Source of the DNA: Cynocephalus volans
Lineage: Eukaryota; Chordata; Mammalia; Dermoptera; Cynocephalidae
DNA length: 64,000 nt
Direction of reading: 5' to 3'
Assembly: GCF_027409185.1 (NCBI RefSeq)
Contig: NC_084469.1
Location: 102,177,835 to 102,241,834 of the forward strand
Shown in pieces: positions 56,945 to 64,000 of this stretch (position 1 is its first letter; each line of letters begins with the position of its first letter). A model generated the notes under the pieces. That model saw only the letters and a list, made by a program, of their open reading frames with translations, had not been told where the DNA came from and ran no database searches. The position numbers and the translations under genes were made by a program.

Positions 56945-58615
56945 TCATGGGGCATTGTCAGAGTGTGTTGTTTTATGTCTTTGAAGTAAATGGGCATACC
57001 TGAAGGCTTTTCCACATTCCTTACAGTCATAAGGCTTCTCTCCAGTATGTATTCTTATGTGTTGATTAAGAGCTGATTTCTGAGAAAAGGCTTTTCCACA
57101 TTGTTTACATTCATAGGGTTTCTCTCCAGTGTGAGTTCTCATATGTGCAGTACGGTGTGACAAAGCAGCGAAGGGTCTCCCACATTCCTTACATACGTAG
57201 GGCTTCTCTCCAGTGTGAGTTCGTACGTGTTTAGAAAGGGCAACAGCCCAAGTGAAGGTTTTCCCACAGTCCTTACACTTAAAAGGTTTCTCTCCAGTGT
57301 GAGTTTTCATATGAGAATTAAGATGTGAGGCTCTAGCAAAGGATTTCCCACAGTCCTTACATTTATAGGGCTTCTCCCCAGTGTGAGTTCTTACATGTTT
57401 AGTAAGGTTGGAATGCCCAGTGAAGGCTTTGCCACAGTGCTTACATTTGTAGGGTTTTATTCCAGTGTGACTTCGACAGTGAATTTGAAGGTTGGAGGAA
57501 TGACTAAAGGATTTTCCACATACCTTGCATCCAAAGGGCTTCTCCCCTGTGTGAGTATTTAAATGTTCTCTTAGTCGGTAAAACCTAGTAAAGCCTTTCC
57601 CACATTCCTTACATTCGTGGGGCTTCTCTCCAGTGTGTATTACTACATGGTTATTAAGGCCTGAGTACCGACTGAAGGCTTTCCCACATTGCTTACATTT
57701 ATAGGGCTTCTCTCCAGTGTGTGTTCGTTCATGATCAGTAAGTCTAGAGCGCCCAGTGAAGGTTCTCTCACAGTCCTTACATTTATAGAGTTTGTCGCTC
57801 TCTCCAGTGTGAGTTTTTATATGAGAATTAAGATGTGAGGCTCTAGTAAAGGATTTCTCACAGTCCTTACATTTATAGGGCTTCTCTCCAGTGTGAGTAT
57901 TTAAATGTTGACCTAGTTGGGAAAACCTAGTAAAGCCTCTCCCACATTCCTTACATTCATAGGGCTTCTCTCCAGTGTGTTTTTGTTTGTGATTAGTAAG
58001 TCCTGAGTGCTCAGTGAAGGCTTTTCCACATTCCTCACATTTATAGGGTTTCTCCCCAGTGTGGGTTTCCATGTGGCAATTAAGATGGTAAACATACCTA
58101 AAGGTTTTTCCACATTCCTTACATTTGTAGGGTTGTTTTACAGTGTGCTTTTGAACAGACGCAGGATGGCTTGTGGGGTCAGTGACAGCTCTCCCACACG
58201 CCTTCCATTCGTAGAGTTTTTCTCCATTGTGAGTTGTCTTATTTGCCTGAAGGTGTGACTGATTAAGGATCACTTTCCCACAGTCACTGGATTCAAAGGA
58301 TTCGCCTCTCACGCATGTGCTCTGGGAAGCAACATTTGGAATCAGGCTACAGGCTGTTTCACACTGATTCAATACAGAAAGTTTCTCTCCAGCAGAGATG
58401 TTCTTGTGCAAAATAAAAACGGCTTTTCCATGGTGATTACAGTTAGAAGTGTCCCTTGAATTCTGAGTTCTCATGTGTGTCTTAAGGCACGAGTGTTCAC
58501 CAGAGATTTCTCCACGTTGCTTACCGTCCCAGGGTTGTGGTCCATTGCAGCTTACAGCCTGATGAAAAAGGGATGATTAAAGGATCTTTCTGATTTATTA
58601 ACAGATTCCACCCAC
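56945..58615 (-). CDS. KRAB zinc-finger locus 2: C2H2 finger exon (14 fingers)
   Basis: The acceptor is 'aatatttctgttttcag' ending at 58,616. The finger frame stops at 56,945 and is open back to 58,576, with first Met at 58,474 (509 codons). After four degenerate units come 14 complete C2H2 fingers (residues ~112-505), ending SDNAP. Helix -1,2,3,6: YYHC, ESGN, RSQQ, RSHS, GSRD, RSGN, RYRE, HSNI, GSNK, RSHS, WVAK, ASHA, QSAQ, YHLR. The linker after finger 4 is TGESDKL, two residues too long. Finger 12 has Arg in place of the core Leu. In the finger frame TAA at 58,577-58,579 separates it from the acceptor; compared with locus 1 about 7 bp are missing there. Expected role as for locus 1, but KRAB linkage looks broken. 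Confidence 0.85.
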
Positions 58616-59299
58616 CTGAAAACAGAAATATTATGCTAATCATTATGATTTTTGCCATTTTTATTACATGCATATAGTTCCTGCCCTGTGGATTTCATTC
58701 AAGTCGAATAAAGAAACCCTACAGTAAGAACTGTGTTATCTGCCCTAACCATGAAAACATTCCTGTATATTTTCATGAAATTTTTAAAAAAATCTCAATA
58801 ACTAGTAACATAGGTGGTAAGGAGTACTTTTGGGAACTAGTTTCAAGCTAGGATTAGGGTATCCAGAAAATTCACCATATTCAGAATATCTCTCTAAAGA
58901 CATTCCTCCTGCTTAGGTGAATGCTACTTTTCTCAAATCTCTCATTTGTACTGATGTCCTATAATGGAATTCCCATTCTTGTCTGAGTGTGGTAAATGAA
59001 GAATCTCCCTTGTTAATCTTACCATTTGTATCCCATTTGATGTTTTTAACCAACAAACATCCTGCTGATGTGCTGACCTTTTGGTTTTAAGTCGCCACTC
59101 TGAAGTAAAACAGAATAGAAGAGTTCGAAGAATGAAATGCTAGGTTAAATAAGTTAAAAATTATATAGCTCATTTGTATTTGTTTTCTTTTTTCTTTCAT
59201 TTGTTTTCATATTAAACATGTTAACAAAATGAAGTAAACGTAAAAACTTGGGGTCAAATTTAGTACTTTTAAAACAAGTTTTCTATGAAAATTAGACTT

Positions 59300-59479
59300 G
59301 GGCCGACCCCGTGGCTCACTCGGGGGATGCAGCGCTGGGAGCGCAGCGGCGCTGGGAGCACCGAGACCGCGGGTTCGGATCCTATATAGGGATGGCCGGT
59401 GCGCTCACTGGCTGAGTGCAGTGCAGACGACCCCAAGCCAAGGGTTACGATCCCCTTACCAGTCACAAAAAAAAAAAAA
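59300..59479 (+). repeat. tRNA-derived SINE dimer
   Basis: 'gggccgaccccgtggctcac' and 'ggccggtgcgctcactggct' units, A-run. Flanks aaaattagactt (59,288-59,299) and aaaattagattt (59,480-59,491). Confidence 0.9.
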
Positions 59480-59758
59480 AAAATTAGATTTAATGGTGAA
59501 CAGAAAGAGTATTACAGGGAAAAAACTGAGAAAGATCTAGAAAAAGTACATATATTAAAACAAATTCAATTTACAAAAACAGCATGTTTGTGAGATCACA
59601 GAAAAGTCTGGGTAGACAAAAATAAAGCTTTATGGGAAGCTGAAGATATCCCAAAACTTGAGTCTAATGGCCTCACATTCTGTGACAAAGTAAATCTTGA
59701 AATGTTTCCTCATTACAGTTCCAAACATACATTGACCAGGTATGTTCTTCACACTTAC

Positions 59759-59839
59759 TTTGGAGAACTCTTCTCTGCAATGTCCTCAAATCTTCTTCCT
59801 CCAGCCAAGAGATCAGCCTGGGTTTGAACAGCTGGTATC
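59759..59839 (-). CDS. Locus 2 KRAB-b exon
   Basis: An 81-nt exon with acceptor 'ctgtgtgcag' and donor 'gtaagtg'. Continuing from KRAB-A it reads GYQLFKPRLISWLEEEDLRT, then LQRRVLQ. Ends in phase 1, as in locus 1. Confidence 0.87.
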
Positions 59840-59968
59840 CTGCACACAGAAAAAGACACATTAGTAGAAGAGGCTCATGCAAGAGATGACAAACCTACCA
59901 TTAAAAAAGAAACTACATTTATAAACAAAGCAATGAAATTATATCAAACAGCTCAAAATGCAAATATC

Positions 59969-60429
59969 GCCTCAGGCACACACACACACCCCCCACACCC
60001 ACAGCCAGCCCAGCAGGTGACCACTGAACTGCTGCAGGAAGCGCTCCAGGCTCTCCCAACCTGGGGCAGTGGGAGGCCTCGAACCTCAGCCACGCCCCCC
60101 CCCCACTGCAGCCAGCCCAGCAGTGACCACCGAGCCGCTGCAGGAAGTGCCCCAGGCTCTCCTGAGCAGGGGTGGGGGGGCTGAGGATGGTGAGGGCTCT
60201 TGCCACACCCTCCTGACATCTGCGCCCAGCCTGGCACCAAGCTACTACTGGAAGCCCCCAGATCTACCCTGTGGGAATGAGGGGGGTGCCACAGTCCTCA
60301 ATCCCACCCCTCCTCCTTCCTCCTTCCCATTTCCTTCCCCTTTCCTCTCTCCCCCTCCCTCCCAACTGCTCTGCAACAACATCCTAGAATGTAAAAAATA
60401 TTAATAAAATTACATTTTCTTTAAAAAAA
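59969..60429 (+). mobile_element. 5'-truncated composite retroposon (second copy)
   Basis: 461 bp inserted between a perfect 14-bp duplication aaaatgcaaatatc (59,955-59,968 and 60,430-60,443). It holds only the tandem core (units starting near 59,995, 60,105 and 60,216), the pyrimidine-rich block and the tail ('tagaatgtaaaaaatatt'), all matching the 3' third of the element at 37,288-38,723. It lies in the locus 2 intron between KRAB-b and KRAB-A. Confidence 0.82.
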
Positions 60430-60589
60430 AAAATGCAAATATCCTCATCTTTCTGTGCCCCAAAGAGATTGCTTATCATTAATCACACTCACACTTAAAT
60501 ACACATTTAAGCACCACTAAGACTTTTATTCACATAGTAAATAACGTTAAGCACAAAAAGAGATCTTCTTTCTCATGAGAAACTACACC

Positions 60590-60775
60590 AGTCTCTCTCA
60601 ACTATAATGTGAATCAGAGCCATCTGAAGGGCATGTTGAAACTGACAGGACCCCAACAGCAGATTTTCTTATTCACTATGTCAGTGGTGGAGTCAGAGAA
60701 TATGCATTTCCAATACTGATGGTGATGAAACTGAATCCTGGACCACGTTTTGAAAACGACCACAACTAGATTAAA
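60590..60775. repeat. MER5-like hAT fragment in locus 2 intron
   Basis: Counterpart of 7,996-8,172: 'tgtgaatcagagccatctga', 'ggaccccaacagcagatttt', ending 'ttttgaaaacgaccac'. Confidence 0.6.
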
Positions 60776-60834
60776 ACCCATTTGTTCAGGGACTAGGTCT
60801 TTGTTATTTTCTATTGTATTCTGTTTAATCATCA

Positions 60835-61035
<201 letters not shown>

Positions 61036-61593
61036 CTAAATCATCACAGATACACTGGTTCGAGTCATGTAATATGTCCACATACATTCATGAAATAATG
61101 GAGGACTTTCTCCTACCACACGCAATCATGGTCAATCTACTCAAATCACATGGCTTTAATGGCACCTCTTACACCTGAACTTATCTCACCACCACTAGAC
61201 TGGCAGCTCTTCTCATCTTATTTCCTTTTATTGCAGCACATTCCTGAGCATATTACAAACACTTGACAAATGGTAACATATGAATAAATTCACTGACAAA
61301 AGTACCTTTCATCTTCCTTACCATGTGTTAGAGCACTCAGCAAAATAAGAAACATGCACTTGGCACCATGAGGGTCAAAATAACAAGTAATTACAGAAAT
61401 ACCTGTGATGATTTTTAAGGTACTAACTAACCAAAACAGAGGATCCACTCCCTGAAAAATTCACCTAGAGACTCCATCCTTGAGTGAGGCTTTATTTGCT
61501 TTAAGAAACTGTGAAGTCTATCTAGAAGGAAACGTGTCTACCTGATGGATGGAAGATGTCATTTCTTTTTAGAAAAACACATGTGCAGCATAC

Positions 61594-61685
61594 CTGTTTA
61601 CAATGTATCAAAGAGTCAGCAAGCATCCTTGCTCCTGGTATCTTTTCTTGGTGAAGGTAGATCAGGTCCCCAGAAGGACCACAAC
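61594..61685 (-). CDS. Locus 2 leader exon with start codon
   Basis: A 92-nt exon, acceptor 'tttttttccccccag', donor 'gtatgctg'. The ATG at 61,626 gives MLADSLIHCKQ, 11 codons, joining KRAB-A in phase 0, exactly as in locus 1. Further 5' exons would lie to the right; no CpG-rich promoter is seen before the window ends. Confidence 0.8.
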
Positions 61686-61699
61686 CTGGGGGAAAAAAA

Positions 61700-63311
61700 A
61701 GAATGAGAAGCTGCAGCTGATCATAATAATTTACTCACTCGTGTGCCTGGAAGTCATTCCATCATAGTAAAAAACCCCAATATAATTCTGCACACTCTTG
61801 AACACACACACACATACACACTGCTGCATACCCTGGCACAGCAGGCTGTCTCACCTGAAAAAGAGAAGGTGAGCTACGCTGCCCATAGGGAAAAAGGTAA
61901 CTCTCATTTTACAGGTAAGGAAATTTAAGCCCTTACAAATGAGTATTGCCTATAGTGTTAATACTCATAGAGAATATCAGGTAGCACCTGTTCACACAGC
62001 ACTCATACCAAGAGCTGACTTACAAAACTACATTCTCCGGCCACCTTCAGCACCTCCAAAATGAACCAGGAGCATTACAGCTCTGTGGGTCTATATTGCT
62101 TAGGGGGGGGACTTAAAGCAGAATCTCTGAAAAAGAGCATCAACAGGACTTACCACGGGACAAATCAATGGCTGCCAATGTGAGGCTGATGGTGAAATTT
62201 GCCTGAACGGTCCTCTCTGTGATGCCAAGACCACTTCAAAGCAGGTGATGAATCTACAAGGACTGCACAATCTCTCTCTGTCTTGCCACAGGGTTATCTC
62301 GAGTCCTGTTTCATATCAATCCTTTGTCAACAAACATTACTTATCAGTCATCAAGTATCATAAATTAGTGCTCTCTCTACAGATAATATAGGTGAAAGCC
62401 ATTAACACCAACATACTCCATGAGTATTATTATCAGTTGTCATTTACAAGGAGCAGTATGTGTCAGAAGTCTCAGTAGGAGCCTTACATATATAAGCTCA
62501 CTTAATTATCACAAAAATCCTTCAAAATAGATATCACCTCCAATTCATGGTTTAAAAAACCCTTAGATTCACATAACTCAAATTACTGGAAATACGTATT
62601 ACTTGTTTTGTTTATTGCAGGTACTGAATATTTTTAAGTTATGTGCATGACCTACACATTACATTTCTATTAGCACTGCTATAGTTGGCTTCTTGGCACA
62701 ATGAAGACTAGAAAACTGAAAGGTTTTATGTGGTTAACACCCTTGAGCTTCCCATGACGGAGCTTGGAGCAGACTGGAGTCTGTGCCACCTACGAAAGTT
62801 TCAGCTCTGGCTTACTGCTTCATTCTTTTAACAAATACTTAAGAAGTTCTGACCCTGTGTCAGGCTCTGAGCAGAGAGCAGTGAAATATACAGAAAACAT
62901 CCTAGGCCTCAGAGATCCAACATTCCTATGAAAGATAAGCAATGAAGTGTAATTGATATATCAGTTCTTAAGGGGTATAATAATGAAGAAGGTCAGAAAA
63001 TAAATACTGTCATAGAGACAAAGGCACACACTCACTGAAAGCACAAATATTGTGAACTGGTTCTTGAGCAAGATGATAGCAGAAAGGGAAATAACCATTG
63101 ACTATTCCATCTTTGAACCAAAATAATTAGAGAAAGAATAACAAAGGTTTTTACAAAACTTAGAATACACCTAAAATACTGGGCAGCTGTGTTCACCCTA
63201 TCACAGCTCTCTGCTTGCATTGTCTCAGGAGCCCCCAAACCACTTCCCTTATGGAGTTTCCCAATTCATGAATTAGTTTGGACAAAGAAACTGGTTTAAT
63301 TTTTATGATGC
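61700..63311. other. Upstream intron or flank of locus 2
   Basis: No gene recognised. A short CA run lies near 61,802-61,821. Frames on both strands are short. Confidence 0.4.
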
Positions 63312-63405
63312 AAGGCTGGCCGGTTACTACAGTTGGTTAGAGAATGGTGTTATAAAAGCAAGGTCAAAGGTTTATGTGCTCATACCAGCCCACCCCATAC
63401 ACACA
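63312..63405 (+). repeat. tRNA-Ile-derived SINE monomer, diverged
   Basis: 'aaggctggccggttactaca' to 'cataccagcccacccc'. Confidence 0.75.
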
Positions 63406-64000
63406 GAGCTAAATTTTTGTTGTGCCTCAGTTTGCCTTTTAACAAATCATAACTCAGGTGAACTCACGGAGGGCCCAGCTGAACAACACACCCACCCACT
63501 GTTCCCAAAGATATAACTTGAATAGAGACAATCTTGGAACTGGAAAAATCCCCTAAGTAGGCTCTCTGGCCTATAAAGCAAAGCCTTTTATGAGAGGGAA
63601 AGCTAAGTGTGGGCTCCTGGAACTCCCTACCCCTCCCCTATTAAACCAGAAGTCAGACAACATTCCTGGGACCCCAACACCAGGAGGTAAAATGGCTCTC
63701 AGATGTGTGGAGCCAGGACTGGAAATGACTAAAAGGAACCACCTACGTTACTTCCGATTAAAGCCTCGGATGGGCCTGGACGGGTTCCACAGCTTGGGCC
63801 TCAGATATGCTGGACCTTGTTGGCCATGCAAACTCTAGTTTCCTTGAGAGACAGTGCTGATGGACCCTAGGATCGATTCTGCTTGCAGGCTGGAGGCAGA
63901 AACAGGTCCATAGCACCCCTGGGTAAGGCTAAGGACTGCCAGTGGGAAGCATACCCAGGAAAAGGGGACAGAGGTGGGAACAGGCTCAGGGTGTGTTGTA
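63406..64000. other. Unassigned; possibly LTR-like
   Basis: A TATA-like 'ctggcctataaagcaaag' occurs at about 63,567-63,584, followed by GC-richer sequence. It could be part of an LTR, but no terminal motifs or duplicates were found in the window. Confidence 0.3.

Noticed and set aside
59919-60404. Overlapping ORFs of 83-111 codons on both strands
   Set aside because: Produced by the tandem GC-rich core of the second composite retroposon copy.

Overview
This is nuclear DNA from a placental mammal. The evidence is spliced KRAB zinc-finger exons, L1 retrotransposons, ancient Tigger/MER5-like/MaLR-like repeats, and intronless ribosomal-protein retrocopies. The dominant SINE is built only from tRNA-Ile-like sequence, as monomers ('GGCTGGCCGGTTAGCTCAGTTGG' type, cut here into short motifs in the entries) and head-to-tail dimers, with no tRNA-unrelated body. 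From memory, such tRNA-only SINEs (CYN / t-SINE) are described from colugos (Dermoptera). I therefore favour a colugo, with a horseshoe or leaf-nosed bat as the alternative to exclude.

Layout. 1-4.4 kb: old repeats and an RPS24 retrocopy. 4.4-9.4 kb: KRAB-zinc-finger locus 1 on the minus strand (leader exon, KRAB-A, KRAB-b, 11-finger exon, 3' UTR with decayed fingers). 9.5-11.3 kb: a Tigger1-like transposon holding a TA-flanked MITE and an RPL6 retrocopy. 11.6-20.8 kb: an old L1 split by a young full-length plus-strand L1 (13,727-20,514). 21-28.2 kb: old L1 and LTR-like debris. 28.2-28.9 kb: a CpG-rich promoter, probably the start of the minus-strand locus 1. 29.4-36.2 kb: a second young full-length L1, minus strand, so the two young L1s form an inverted pair around the promoter. 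36.7-40 kb: an old minus-strand L1 broken by a 1.4-kb composite retroposon with a GC-rich tandem-repeat core. 41.6-43.8 kb: a 5'-inverted (twin-primed) L1. 45.6-46.9 kb: nested SINE/L1 insertions. 47.7-48.9 kb: decayed leader and KRAB-A exons of a third, plus-strand locus. 49.6-52.8 kb: ERV-L-like pol debris and LTR-like repeats. 56.4-61.7 kb: KRAB-zinc-finger locus 2 on the minus strand (14 fingers), a tandem paralogue of locus 1.

How the parts relate. Loci 1 and 2 share exon order, exon lengths (92-nt leader, 127-nt KRAB-A, 78/81-nt KRAB-b), an 11-codon leader spliced in frame, intronic MER5-like copies and 3' UTR remnants. They are therefore segmental duplicates, and the plus-strand remnant is an inverted, dead third copy. 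KRAB-ZF proteins are typically nuclear repressors that recruit TRIM28/KAP1 to transposons, and this cluster is embedded in young L1s, SINEs and retrocopies. The visible exons do not join KRAB to fingers in frame in either paralogue. The most unusual observations are an amber codon shared at the same place in ORF2 of both young L1s, and two copies of the tandem-repeat-bearing composite retroposon.
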